From assembly GCA_021800795.1 (NCBI GenBank), contig JAJYYO010000015.1, forward strand, positions 1 through 64,000: a stretch of DNA of 64,000 bases. Reading direction: 5' to 3'. Source of the stretch: Pseudomonadota bacterium (GTDB lineage Bacteria > Pseudomonadota > Gammaproteobacteria > Burkholderiales > Gallionellaceae). The notes beneath the pieces were generated by a model that saw only the letters and a list, made by a program, of their open reading frames with translations, was not told where the DNA came from and searched no databases. How positions within the stretch are numbered: the first letter of the stretch is position 1; the number at the start of each line of letters is the position of its first letter. Below, one piece after another: positions 1 through 10,017 of the stretch. The translations under genes and the position numbers were made by a program.

Positions 1-1457
<1,457 letters not shown>

Positions 1458-1484
1458 TTACCGCACCGCTCACCCCGCGTGAAA

Positions 1485-2693
1485 TTATCTTGATTCACCC
1501 GCGCAATATCTGCGCCGCGCAGCCTCCATTGCCATCTGTGCTATCTCAGCCTCATCCACCGGGTGCGTGTCGCGATAGATTGCATGACCGCGCCTGATCA
1601 CGACGAGTTGATTTTCCAGCGTATCGGGCGTCAGCAAAACGCCGAAATCGTCCGGCAGCCCATCAACGGCTGCGCCGGACATCCTGTCCAGCAGCAGATT
1701 TCCCAACGCCGGCGTGTAGTGAGACGAATCGGAGTACCAGCGCATCGTGCGCTTCATGTCGCCATCCAGCGGGACTGCCTCCGCACTGATTTCGTTGTAA
1801 CCGCTGAAATCCCACAACGGGAACGGAGCGCGATGGGCTCGCTGCGCCTCCTCGGTGTTGATTTGCACCAACTCGCGCTTCCATGTTTCCCATTTTTCCG
1901 TCAACCCCGCAGTGGCGATCACCTCCCACTGACGCGCATGCGAAGGAGAAATAAACAGTTTGAGTGCGATGTGCCTTGCGTACGCCAGTGCAATGATGCT
2001 GCGCATATCCTGCAAAGTGGAAGGCTGTCCGGGTGACGAAAAGGCATAGCTGCATGTCGGCGCGGGTAAATATTTCGATTGCAGATACATTTTTTCGCTG
2101 TTCATGAAATTGCTGCGATAGTGCCCCACCGGGGAGGGCGATGGCAGCCTTGCGCCGTTGCTGTAACAGCAGTCTCCGGGCTGCGGCGTTTTCTGTTTAT
2201 GGTGTTTCCAGCTATCCAGACTGGTGGTCACGGAAAATGCCAATTGGAACGGTCGTGTGACCGAAAAATTGTCCGTGACAAAATCGGAAGGCATGGGACG
2301 CAGTGCGTTAAATGTGAAAAAGTCCAGTCCGATCACGACAGATTTCAGATCGCTCTGAGCGGATGCCAGTTCAAGGAGGCGCAGCGTCTCGTTGATGGGC
2401 TGATCGAAGGTGGCCAGGTTGGCTGAGCGCAACCCCCCGACCGCAAGGTGTGCGGGATCGATGCCGATATCCGCACGCGACGTGCCCAGCACCACCACAT
2501 CGAGCTTTTCGCGGGCCAGCCGCACGGTCTTGAATACGCGCTCATTCAGAGTCAGCAACGGTTTTATTTCGCCTTTTTCCAACAGACCATGCGTCTGAAA
2601 AATAGCATAAGGATCTGCAGTCCAGTTGATCGCGGCCAGCCCCAGCGCCGTACAGAACGCCGAAAGAAAAAGATAAATAAGGTAGCGGCGCAT
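1485..2693 (-). CDS. Membrane-anchored SGNH/AlgX-like protein, partner of the adjacent O-acyltransferase
   Basis: A 402-residue protein with one N-terminal membrane segment (about residues 3-22) followed by an extracytoplasmic domain. A VVLGTSRADIGIDP segment resembles the block I nucleophile region of SGNH hydrolases, and a late DSSHYTP segment resembles the Asp-x-x-His block. The start is the ATG at 2693, two bases after the stop of the MBOAT gene, so the two are translated from one message. AlgI-type MBOAT proteins normally hand acetyl groups to such periplasmic partners for polysaccharide O-acetylation (family knowledge). The substrate here is unknown. Assignment as an O-acetylation partner is inferred from the pairing. 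Confidence 0.7.
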   Translation of the reverse strand: MRRYLIYLFLSAFCTALGLAAINWTADPYAIFQTHGLLEKGEIKPLLTLNERVFKTVRLAREKLDVVVLGTSRADIGIDPAHLAVGGLRSANLATFDQPINETLRLLELASAQSDLKSVVIGLDFFTFNALRPMPSDFVTDNFSVTRPFQLAFSVTTSLDSWKHHKQKTPQPGDCCYSNGARLPSPSPVGHYRSNFMNSEKMYLQSKYLPAPTCSYAFSSPGQPSTLQDMRSIIALAYARHIALKLFISPSHARQWEVIATAGLTEKWETWKRELVQINTEEAQRAHRAPFPLWDFSGYNEISAEAVPLDGDMKRTMRWYSDSSHYTPALGNLLLDRMSGAAVDGLPDDFGVLLTPDTLENQLVVIRRGHAIYRDTHPVDEAEIAQMAMEAARRRYCAGESR

Positions 2694-2695
2694 GG

Positions 2696-4273
2696 TCAGA
2701 ACTGAAAATAAAGAAACTCGCTGATCTGCGTCAGCGAGAATACCGACCAGGCAAACAGCATGCCCAGCACCATTGCCTGCAGGAAACCGGGGCGCCATGA
2801 CAGAAATTTCATCAGCCAACCGTCCGGTTCATCGAATTTTGCAACCTGCAGACTCTCCCAGGTCGGGCGATAGCGTTGCGTCATCTGCGCCACGTTCGGC
2901 AGAAACCATACGATTGCCAACCCCAGCACGATCAGGATCAAGGCCTTGTCCGGATTGATTCTGGATAACGGCGCCAGCCCGCTGAACATCACATTGAACT
3001 GCTCCAGCTTCTGCGCGTAAATCCCGAGATGATTCCCCGCCGAGTCGGACAGCGAAATGCCGCGCGCGCCCGACATGCCGGTCAGGATAGACAGCGCAGC
3101 GCTAAAACTTTCCGCCCTGAAAAACACCCAGGCGATCACCACCGACAAAAAGGTCAGCACAGCTGCAAAAGATCGGGCGATAGCACCACCCGGCCCCCAG
3201 CCCGCCTTCTCCTTGAAACTTCGCCAGGCATGGTTGATCAACAGATAAAAACCGTGCAGACCGCCCCACATCACGAAGGTCCAGCCCGCACCGTGCCACA
3301 AACCGCCCAGCAGCATGGTCGCCATCAGATTGGCATAGCGTCTTACCGTGCCTTTGCGGTTGCCGCCCAGCGCGATGTACAGATAGTCCCTGAGAAAAGC
3401 CGACAAGGTCATGTGCCAGCGCCGCCAGAACTCAATGATGCTGGTGGATTTGTAGGGCGAGTTGAAATTTAGCGGCAAACGCACGTTGAACATCAAAGAC
3501 AGACCGATCGCCATATCCGAATAGGCCGAAAAATCGAAATACAACTGCAAAGTGTAGGACAGCGCGCCTATCCACGCCTCGAAAAACATCGTCTGACCGC
3601 CCTCTCTTGCAACATCGAAGACCGGCGAGGAAAACGCCGCCAGAGAGTCCGCCAGCAGCACCTTCTTGGCGAGTCCCACCACAAAAATGCTCACGCCCAG
3701 CGCGATATTTTCCCAGTGCACCCGATAGGTTGTCGGGCGCGCGAACTGCGGCATCATCTGCGCGTGATGCAGGACCGGCCCCGCGATCAGATGGGGAAAG
3801 TAGGTCACAAACAGCAGATAGTGTATGAAATCGTATTCACGCACCTTGCCGCGCCAGGTATCCACCAGATAGGCAATCTGCGTGAAGGTAAAAAACGAGA
3901 TGCCCAGCGGCAGGAAGAATTCGCCTATCGGAAGTTTGCAACCGAACAGTGCGTTGAAGTTGGCGACAAAAAAGTTGGCATACTTGAAATAGCCCAGCAG
4001 CGCGAGATTCGCAGTGATTGAACCTGCCAGCAGCAGTCCAGCCGCCTTGCCGCGCTGCAAGCGATAGCCCATCAGATAGCCCGCCGCATAGTTGAATGTC
4101 ACGGACGCCATCAACAGGCCGACAAAGCGAGGATTCCACCAGCCGTAGAAGAACAGCGAGGCCGCGACCAGCCAGAGCGCTGCGAGGCGGCGGCTGACGC
4201 TGCCCAGGCGATAAAAAACCAGCAGTGCGGCCGGCAAAAAAGCAAAGATGAAAATATAGGAATTAAACAGCAT
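2696..4273 (-). CDS. MBOAT-family membrane O-acyltransferase (AlgI-like)
   Basis: A 525-residue polytopic membrane protein with about ten hydrophobic segments. The MBOAT signature is clear: EFWRRWHMTLSAFLRDYLYI at 281-300 and LLGGLWHGAGW at 321-331, with the presumed catalytic His at 327. AlgI/DltB-like members move acyl groups, usually acetyl, across the inner membrane for modification of exopolysaccharide or cell-wall polymers. It lies directly upstream of an SGNH-like gene in the same orientation. The pair is inserted between rarA and serS, neighbours in the usual betaproteobacterial order. No polysaccharide biosynthesis genes are in view, so the polymer is not known. Confidence 0.88.
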   Translation of the reverse strand: MLFNSYIFIFAFLPAALLVFYRLGSVSRRLAALWLVAASLFFYGWWNPRFVGLLMASVTFNYAAGYLMGYRLQRGKAAGLLLAGSITANLALLGYFKYANFFVANFNALFGCKLPIGEFFLPLGISFFTFTQIAYLVDTWRGKVREYDFIHYLLFVTYFPHLIAGPVLHHAQMMPQFARPTTYRVHWENIALGVSIFVVGLAKKVLLADSLAAFSSPVFDVAREGGQTMFFEAWIGALSYTLQLYFDFSAYSDMAIGLSLMFNVRLPLNFNSPYKSTSIIEFWRRWHMTLSAFLRDYLYIALGGNRKGTVRRYANLMATMLLGGLWHGAGWTFVMWGGLHGFYLLINHAWRSFKEKAGWGPGGAIARSFAAVLTFLSVVIAWVFFRAESFSAALSILTGMSGARGISLSDSAGNHLGIYAQKLEQFNVMFSGLAPLSRINPDKALILIVLGLAIVWFLPNVAQMTQRYRPTWESLQVAKFDEPDGWLMKFLSWRPGFLQAMVLGMLFAWSVFSLTQISEFLYFQF

Positions 4274-4278
4274 GCGCT

Positions 4279-5586
4279 TTACTTTTTCGCTGCCGCGTCA
4301 AGCTCCCGCAGGCGAGCCAGCTTCTCGGCTATCTTGCCTTCCAGTCCGCGATCGGTGGGCTGATAAAAACTGACCTCCGGCATGCCGTCCGGAAAATAGT
4401 TCTCGCCCGCCGCATAGCCGCCCGCCTCATTGTGCGCATAACGGTAGTCGCGGCCGTAATCGAGCTGTTTCATCAACTTGGTCGGTGCATTGCGCAAATG
4501 CAGCGGCACCTCGCGCGAGCTATCCTGCGCAACAAACGCGCGAACCGCGTTATACGCCGCATAGCCCGCGTTCGATTTGGCAGCTACGGCCAGATAAATC
4601 ACCGCCTGCGCCAGCGCCAGCTCGCCTTCCGGTGAACCCAGCCGCTCGTAGGTTTGCGCCGCATCGTTGGCCAGCTGAATCGCTCTGGGGTCGGCAAGCC
4701 CTATGTCTTCCCAGGCCATGCGCACGATGCGTCTTGCCAGATAACGCGCATCCGCGCCGCCGTCCAGCATGCGCACCAGCCAGTACAGCGCCGCATCGGG
4801 ATTCGATCCTCTGACCGACTTGTGCAGCGCGGAAATCTGGTCGTAGAACGCTTCGCCGCCCTTGTCGAAACGGCGCAGATTCTGCGCCAGCGTGTTGTCG
4901 AGAAAGGCGCTGTCTACCGTGCTGACACTCGCAGTCTCGGCGGCCGTTTGCAGCTGTTCCAGCACATTGAGCAGGCGGCGCGCATCGCCGTCGGCATAAC
5001 CGATGATGCGCTCGCGCGCATCCTCTGTAAAATTCAGTTCCGGCATCGCGACCTGCTGCGCGCGTTCGAACAGCTGCCCCAGTTCTTCTTCCGACAAGGC
5101 ATGCAGCACATACACCTGCGCGCGCGACAGCAAGGCGTTGTTCACCTCGAAGGAAGGATTTTCGGTGGTCGCGCCGATAAAGGTCACCAGCCCCTGCTCG
5201 ACGAAGGGCAGAAACGCGTCCTGTTGCGACTTGTTGAAGCGGTGCACTTCGTCCACGAACAGAATGGTGTGGCGGCCGTTTTGCTGCAACACCTGTTGCG
5301 CCTGCGCAATTGCTTCCCTGATGTCTTTCACGCCGGACAACACGGCGGACAAGGGCATGAATTCGGCATCGAAAGCGGACGCCATCAGGCGCGCCAGCGT
5401 GGTCTTGCCCACCCCCGGCGGCCCCCACAGGATCATCGAGTGCAGCTTGCCGGACTGAAACGCCAGCCGCAGCGGCCGTCCCTCGCCCAGCAGATGCGAC
5501 TGGCCGATCACCTCGTCGATGTGTTTGGGCCGCAGCCGCTCGGCTAACGGCGCTTCTGGTTGTGCTGCGGCGAATAAATCAGACAT
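4279..5586 (-). CDS. rarA: Replication-associated recombination protein A (AAA+ ATPase)
   Basis: A 435-residue clamp-loader-like AAA+ ATPase (MgsA/RarA family) that acts at stalled replication forks. Walker A is GPPGVGKTT at 55-63 and Walker B is ILFVDEVHRF with the acidic pair at 112-113. A sensor segment (GATTENPSFEVN) follows, and the C-terminal half carries the family's tetramerisation region. The length is normal. Its ATG overlaps the end of the truncated KilA-N frame by 8 bases, so it may be translationally coupled to the accessory island upstream. In relatives rarA usually follows lolA directly (established gene order). Confidence 0.95.
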   Translation of the reverse strand: MSDLFAAAQPEAPLAERLRPKHIDEVIGQSHLLGEGRPLRLAFQSGKLHSMILWGPPGVGKTTLARLMASAFDAEFMPLSAVLSGVKDIREAIAQAQQVLQQNGRHTILFVDEVHRFNKSQQDAFLPFVEQGLVTFIGATTENPSFEVNNALLSRAQVYVLHALSEEELGQLFERAQQVAMPELNFTEDARERIIGYADGDARRLLNVLEQLQTAAETASVSTVDSAFLDNTLAQNLRRFDKGGEAFYDQISALHKSVRGSNPDAALYWLVRMLDGGADARYLARRIVRMAWEDIGLADPRAIQLANDAAQTYERLGSPEGELALAQAVIYLAVAAKSNAGYAAYNAVRAFVAQDSSREVPLHLRNAPTKLMKQLDYGRDYRYAHNEAGGYAAGENYFPDGMPEVSFYQPTDRGLEGKIAEKLARLRELDAAAKK

Positions 5587-5863
5587 TGCTTTTCCCGGCT
5601 GCCGCGCTCAGTTTTTTGACCGAATCATTACCCAGCCCTAGCTGACTTTTAATTGTGGCGAATTCGCCATAATTAAGATCGAGGTTGTAAACCGTCTCCC
5701 GGATACCAAGAAATTCAACCGTGTTTCTGTTGCGCAGCCAATCCGAAATAAAAAAATCGCCATCCTTGGCCTTCAACATATCCGTCAAGGAGATGTAGTC
5801 CTGCCCGAAACGGGTCGCACTCGTGACCTCCGACCCTTTAACGTTGATGGTGCGATTTTTCAT
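5579..5863 (-). pseudogene. Truncated KilA-N-domain protein (N-terminal fragment)
   Basis: A 94-codon frame whose first 70 residues contain DYISLTDML, DFFISDWLRNRNTVEFLGI and YGEFATIKSQ, the signature of the first half of KilA-N domain proteins, which are usually around 250-290 residues. The second half of the domain and the C-terminal region are missing, and the frame ends 8 bases inside rarA. A very strong AAGGAGGAGGA ribosome site precedes the ATG. It is therefore either a remnant whose 3' part was lost when the island joined rarA, or a short protein that kept only the DNA-binding N-terminus. I favour remnant. Confidence 0.6.
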
Positions 5864-5973
5864 TCCTCCTCCTTACAGCAACATCTGAATACGTGTTTCT
5901 CGACCTCGTTCTGGCAGCGCAGAAACTCGCCGCCATCTGACTTGCCAGTAGCATTTTTTGGTTTTTTACCCAT
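5860..5973 (-). CDS. Small hypothetical protein (37 residues), possible RhuM-like N-terminal remnant
   Basis: The ATG at 5973 overlaps the PIN gene stop as ATGA, and the stop overlaps the ATG of the KilA-N frame in the same way, so it sits in a tightly chained translational unit. The peptide is rich in Lys, Cys and Glu. Its segment SDGGEFLRCQNEVEK resembles the start of RhuM-family proteins (GEFLIYQTEDG-like), but that family is several hundred residues long, so this would be a broken copy. The similarity is from memory and short. A genuine small linker protein is the alternative. Confidence 0.35.
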   Translation of the reverse strand: MGKKPKNATGKSDGGEFLRCQNEVEKHVFRCCCKEEE

Positions 5974-6443
5974 CAAAATGTCCAACCCTGTTGCTGCATG
6001 AATCCTTCGAGGTCTATGCAGGGGACATTGAAGTGTTGACACACGTTAGGAATTTTTGCAGCAGTAGGCTTGAGACGCTCTTCTGTAACAACTGTCCCAC
6101 CTCTAATTTTGGCGCAGGCAATAACAAAAGGATCTGCTACTGGCATACCCTTCAGTTTCTGTTGCTCTCCTATTAATGCTTGAAAATGGCTTACCTGAAA
6201 AATTGTTGCAACAAACTGAAGTTCAGCGGCTGTCGGAATAGTAAAAATTGACTTATTTTGCTTTGCCCAATCTAGCACTTCCTTGCTTATATTTTGTCGC
6301 TCCACCTCATTCCAAACTTCACGAGTGGAGATAAGATATTGCTGCTGAATCAATATATCCAAACCATCCCAAATAGTTCTGAATACGCTTGGATAGAAAT
6401 GTTGAAGTGAACGAATTGAACTGGTATCAAATACGTAAATCAT
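5973..6443 (-). CDS. DUF4411 PIN-like protein (probable toxin nuclease)
   Basis: A 156-residue protein of the DUF4411 type, a PIN-domain relative. Candidate metal-binding acids are D6 in VFDTSS, E46, D104 in VADPF and E121/E122. PIN proteins cleave RNA, often as toxins. The ATG overlaps the last bases of the XRE-ImmA gene by 4 bases, giving translational coupling. DUF4411 genes are repeatedly found next to XRE-ImmA/IrrE proteases (family knowledge), which supports a toxin-antitoxin role. The coding region is visibly AT-richer than rarA or ftsK, consistent with transfer. Confidence 0.8.
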   Translation of the reverse strand: MIYVFDTSSIRSLQHFYPSVFRTIWDGLDILIQQQYLISTREVWNEVERQNISKEVLDWAKQNKSIFTIPTAAELQFVATIFQVSHFQALIGEQQKLKGMPVADPFVIACAKIRGGTVVTEERLKPTAAKIPNVCQHFNVPCIDLEGFMQQQGWTF

Positions 6444-7612
6444 ACGGATGCACTTTGAAGAATACGTTGCTCTAGTCCTGCAAAAAGTTTAGGCTTAATT
6501 CCAAGCAAATCTGAGGCCTGCTCGACACTAAGTTGGTTTTTGTAATGGCGACTTACAACCTCCTTAGCGAAGCGATCACTGAGATAGACGTTTTGTGAGG
6601 CATACCAATTACCACCGCTTCCCTTTTTCTGTTGCGCAGCCCATGTTTCTGCCTTTTGCTTATAGAAAACATCAGTTATGCGGCCTTGATCCAAAAAGCG
6701 CCGCAATATAGCTTCACGACTTACACCATAGCGAGAAGCAAGTTCTGAAAAGTGCTGTTCAGTTGCTCTCTCGACGTTTACGGGAAATGATTTGGCCTGC
6801 ATCTCAAAATCAGATAAAGGAATCAATACCTCTGCTGCTATCGCATTACAAAATCGCTCCATCTGTTTTTCTTGATTCGGCAAATGTTCAACATATCGTT
6901 GATCAAATTTGCTTAGGCCGTTAACGTGGAATAATAAGTGTGCAAGCTCATGGAGCAAGCTAAAAATCTGTCTTGTTTTGGTTGTGCTGTTATTCAAATA
7001 GACAATAGGAAATTGCTCATCAACAAGGCAAAAACCTGAAATATCCTTTTGCTCAAAAGACTCTTTGAAAATAAATACACCCTTTTCCTCTATCGCTTTT
7101 CTCCACTTTTTCAGTCCGTGATCTTCATCTTTCCAGCGAGCTTGCTCTTCAATAGAAATACCAAGATATAAACGAATCATGGATGCTTGTTCCACGATCG
7201 AAGAGCTAGGAGACAAGGATAAATCACGCCAAATACAATGTTCGCTCGGATTACGAGCACCGAACAATTCCCTCAATGCAAGCTGAAAAGCGTGAGCACT
7301 GCGCAAATGCGTATGAGTGTTAACAGCAAGCGTTAGCAAATCCTCTGTTGGTAAAGTTCTAAATTCACGCACTGGTGTAACTTCTTCCGGTGGAGCTGGC
7401 AAAAAGAAAACGGCTAATGGACGCTTATAAATCTGATACGCTAATTTTTCCAGTTGGATATAGCTCGGAAAATTGTCTCCGAGCTCCCAAGCTTCAATCT
7501 CATCAACAGGTCGCTTCAAACGAAGCGCGACATCAGCAACCGACAAACCAATTGATTGCCTTGCCCAACGCATCACTTCCGGTCGCACCCCAGCAACAGG
7601 TTCGCTCTTCAT
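6440..7612 (-). CDS. XRE-family regulator fused to ImmA/IrrE zinc metallopeptidase
   Basis: A 390-residue protein. Residues about 10-65 are a helix-turn-helix of the XRE type, and residues about 200-290 are an ImmA/IrrE (COG2856) peptidase with the zinc motif HELAH at 221-225. Such proteins bind operator DNA and can cleave repressors or antitoxins. Here it is the first gene of a unit with the DUF4411 PIN protein, so it is the likely antitoxin/regulator. The ATG at 7612 is the natural N-terminus. The gene is AT-rich compared with the housekeeping genes around it, suggesting acquisition with the rest of the island. Confidence 0.88.
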   Translation of the reverse strand: MKSEPVAGVRPEVMRWARQSIGLSVADVALRLKRPVDEIEAWELGDNFPSYIQLEKLAYQIYKRPLAVFFLPAPPEEVTPVREFRTLPTEDLLTLAVNTHTHLRSAHAFQLALRELFGARNPSEHCIWRDLSLSPSSSIVEQASMIRLYLGISIEEQARWKDEDHGLKKWRKAIEEKGVFIFKESFEQKDISGFCLVDEQFPIVYLNNSTTKTRQIFSLLHELAHLLFHVNGLSKFDQRYVEHLPNQEKQMERFCNAIAAEVLIPLSDFEMQAKSFPVNVERATEQHFSELASRYGVSREAILRRFLDQGRITDVFYKQKAETWAAQQKKGSGGNWYASQNVYLSDRFAKEVVSRHYKNQLSVEQASDLLGIKPKLFAGLEQRILQSASV

Positions 7613-7664
7613 CTCACACTCCCATATCTTTCAAGAAGGAATTATCGCCTAAAGTAAACAACTC

Positions 7665-7706
7665 CAGCCCTCTATCTCCTGCAACGACTTCCTGACGCTT
7701 GGCCCG
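7665..7706 (-). pseudogene. Remnant of a DUF2130 gene 3' end
   Basis: Two short stretches here match the 3' end of the intact DUF2130 gene nearby. Bases 7667-7690 correspond to 8557-8580 (codons for SLQEIEGL) and 7691-7705 correspond to about 8646-8660 (codons for AKRQE). The roughly 65 bases between them in the intact gene are deleted and the frame is shifted. It lies upstream of the XRE-ImmA gene and may include part of its leader. It suggests that a second DUF2130 copy once stood here, or that the island arose by recombination within such copies. Confidence 0.5.
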
Positions 7707-7747
7707 CTGGCCCCTGACGGCTGGATACGCTTAGCTTAGTCCGACAC

Positions 7748-8065
7748 CTATTCGTTTATCACAAACGCCGCCTGAATATCGCGCGTTGTAGCTCCGCTGG
7801 CGATAAGCGCACGCACGATCAAATCGAGCGAAACCGAAGAATCGCCGGCTTCAATTTTAGCTATGCGCGACTGGCTCGATTTCATACGATGCGCGAGGTC
7901 AACTTGCGAGAGTTTGCGTTTGATGCGTGATTCTTTTACAGCGCTGATCAGCGAGAGCTTGAGTGCAACGAGCCGCGCTTCTTCATCGCTTAATTGCAGA
8001 AAATCCTCTGCGTTGCCGACTTTCCAGCCAGTGGCCTGGAGGCGCGCTAATTTATCAGTCTTCAT
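7748..8065 (-). CDS. XRE-family HTH antitoxin (HigA-like)
   Basis: A 105-residue protein with a helix-turn-helix at about residues 45-90, containing KRKLSQVDLAHRM and SSQSRIAKIEAGDSSVSLD. It lies 16 bases downstream of a HigB/RelE-type toxin gene in the same orientation, the toxin-first order typical of HigBA pairs. It should neutralise the toxin and repress the pair's promoter. No operator could be assigned with confidence. The specific subfamily name is not certain, so no gene symbol is given. Confidence 0.82.
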   Translation of the reverse strand: MKTDKLARLQATGWKVGNAEDFLQLSDEEARLVALKLSLISAVKESRIKRKLSQVDLAHRMKSSQSRIAKIEAGDSSVSLDLIVRALIASGATTRDIQAAFVINE

Positions 8066-8081
8066 GGCATTTATCCTCGTG

Positions 8082-8414
8082 CTAAATTGAGTTGTAGTGC
8101 TTCAATCTCGCCTTGCAAACGTCAATGACCGTCTGGGGCGTTTGGCTGGTGGTTTTTGCAAACACGTCAAGAATCACAATGGCTGTCGTATCAACGTAAT
8201 ACACAATGCGCCAAGTGCGATTGGCGTCGGTGATTCGTAATTCATGGCAACCGCGACCGATACCGAACATTGGCCTTGAATGCGGCAGCGATATATTGAT
8301 GCCTTCTTGCAGGTGTCGTAATAAAACGCCCGCCTCTACTCTTGCCTCAGCAGAAAAAGGTGGCGTTTTGACTTCGCCATGCAGCCATACCAGCGGTTTA
8401 CGCTGTCGGCTCAT
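8082..8414 (-). CDS. RelE/HigB-type (Gp49-like) toxin
   Basis: A 110-residue protein of the phage Gp49/HigB-like group of the RelE superfamily, which are ribosome-dependent mRNA endonucleases. The motifs ANRTWRIVYYVD and AIVILDVFAKTTSQTP match the central strands and C-terminal core of the family. I chose the ATG at 8414 over a TTG at 8450 because it gives the usual compact N-terminus. Neither start has a convincing ribosome site. The XRE antitoxin follows after 16 bases. Confidence 0.82.
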   Translation of the reverse strand: MSRQRKPLVWLHGEVKTPPFSAEARVEAGVLLRHLQEGINISLPHSRPMFGIGRGCHELRITDANRTWRIVYYVDTTAIVILDVFAKTTSQTPQTVIDVCKARLKHYNSI

Positions 8415-8505
8415 GCGATGAATTTTATGTCGGAATTGACATACACGCAAGGTGCCTGTACAAAGGCGACGGTCTTAGCATTTTTGTTGCCTATGCCTGT
8501 TGCCA

Positions 8506-9798
8506 TCATTCCTCCACATTGTTTGCAACGGGGGCGTCCAATACTTGAAGGCTTAACCCCTCGATTTCCTGCAACGATTTCCCGGCGATGCCCTGCAAGT
8601 CGCCGTACATCCCGACCGTCGCGCCCATCACGCGTTCGATCTGTTCCTGACGCTTGGCCCACTGTTTCATGATGACCTTTCGCTCCTTGTCCAAATCTTC
8701 CTGCATGGTGGAAAACGCCTCGACGATCGCTTCGACGCGCTGTTTAAAACGCGGGCCGGTAAGGTATTGGTAAACCATTTCGGTCTTGCTTTGCTGTCCT
8801 TCGGATGACTGACGCGCAAGAGCCAGTTCCAGCAAAGACTGACGCAAGATCATCGCAACCGGCAAGGCTGCCCGCGGATGCGTCACCCAGACACCCTCCA
8901 GCAACTCGAAAGTTTCTACGCCTTTAGGCAAAACTTGCGTGACGATCACCGCGATTTCCGCCTTGGCGGTGCGCTGATCCTCGCGCAGCTTGGTCAGCCA
9001 GCCGTCGCTCCAGTTTTTGGTGCGCTTGGATTCCCACAGGATCGTGCCGCCCGGCTGCCCGCCCGGGCTACGCACCCGATGCAGCGCATCGCCGCCGAAT
9101 TCACCCTTGGGCACAGGTTCAATGAGATCAAAGGGAAATTTGCTGCGCAACAGGTTTTCCAGTTCCAGCTCCTGAACTTCGCCCTGCAATTGTTGCGAGC
9201 CCTGTTCCGCACGGCGCTTGAGGTCTTCGATCTGTTTCTGCATCGCACTGATGGTTTGCTCTTTCTCCATCACCTTGAGCCGCTGTTCGTCCTCGGCTTC
9301 CTTTTTGGCGATGGTACGAACCTCGTTTAATCCGACCTGAACGCGTTTTTCTACTGTGAGTTCCAGTTCGCGCTTTTCGTCATCGAGTGCGCGCTGCTTT
9401 TTGATGAGATCGGCTTGCGCCTTTTGCGCCTCGGCCAGTTTCTCGTCGCGGGATTTAAGCAACTCCTGCAAATCGGTCAATTCACGCGCCTTGTTTTCCA
9501 GCTCGGCGGCGCTCGCCAGCTTGGCCTTTTTCGATTCTTCTGCAATAACATGGACGCGCTCAGCTTTTAACTGTGCTGCAACCTGATCCGCCACCTGATC
9601 GTCAAGCTTGCGCCTGGCATCATTAAGCTGTTTTTCCTTGTCGCGCATCGATTGTTCGCGCTGTGCGATATCGCTGTCCTTTTGCGCCAGTTGCTGCTCG
9701 AACTGTTTGCGGGTCGCGGCGATCAGCGGCGCTGCCAGCGATTCGTTGAGCTTGATCTCGGTCTTGCAGTTCGGACAGGTGATCGTAGGCTCAGTCAT
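8506..9798 (-). CDS. DUF2130 family coiled-coil protein
   Basis: A 430-residue DUF2130 protein. It begins with a Zn-ribbon-like CPNC at residues 9-12, continues through a long charged coiled coil (about 35-230), and ends with the conserved globular DUF2130 domain containing ILWESKRTKNW and VTQVLP. The function of the family is not established; a nuclease-like fold has been suggested for its C-terminal domain. The ATG at 9798 is preceded by AAGGAT at good spacing. It belongs to the accessory cargo between lolA and rarA, and a broken piece of a second copy lies at 7665-7706. Confidence 0.85.
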   Translation of the reverse strand: MTEPTITCPNCKTEIKLNESLAAPLIAATRKQFEQQLAQKDSDIAQREQSMRDKEKQLNDARRKLDDQVADQVAAQLKAERVHVIAEESKKAKLASAAELENKARELTDLQELLKSRDEKLAEAQKAQADLIKKQRALDDEKRELELTVEKRVQVGLNEVRTIAKKEAEDEQRLKVMEKEQTISAMQKQIEDLKRRAEQGSQQLQGEVQELELENLLRSKFPFDLIEPVPKGEFGGDALHRVRSPGGQPGGTILWESKRTKNWSDGWLTKLREDQRTAKAEIAVIVTQVLPKGVETFELLEGVWVTHPRAALPVAMILRQSLLELALARQSSEGQQSKTEMVYQYLTGPRFKQRVEAIVEAFSTMQEDLDKERKVIMKQWAKRQEQIERVMGATVGMYGDLQGIAGKSLQEIEGLSLQVLDAPVANNVEE

Positions 9799-9842
9799 GT
9801 CATTATCCTTGGCTATGTCACCGTTAATTGTTGAACGATTAG

Positions 9843-9879
9843 GTAGGGTGGATAAAGCGCGTGCGCTTATCCACCCTAC
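9843..9879. repeat. Palindromic intergenic repeat (GTAGGGTGG ... CCACCCTAC)
   Basis: A 37-base element with GTAGGGTGGATAA at one end and its complement TTATCCACCCTAC at the other, separated by a GC-rich centre. It forms a long hairpin in the 219-base gap between lolA and the DUF2130 gene. Sequences of this GTAGGGTGGATAA type occur dispersed in many proteobacterial genomes (recollection). It is built differently from the heptamer elements described below. It could also act as a transcription barrier before the accessory island. Confidence 0.7.
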
Positions 9880-10017
9880 ATATTTCACTTTAATTCATCA
9901 GGTTACGAAACATCAACACGCAATGATGAAGCTTTATCCTTTTTGAGTATCTGCGCCAGACTCTCGCTTGACAAGCAGCGCTCAAACTATCGAACTTTGC
10001 TTAATAGTTATTATTAT

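Noticed and set aside
5860-6042. 60-codon reading of the small ORF starting at 6042
   Set aside because: It would overlap the PIN gene by 70 bases. The internal ATG at 5973, overlapping the PIN stop as ATGA, is the more natural start.
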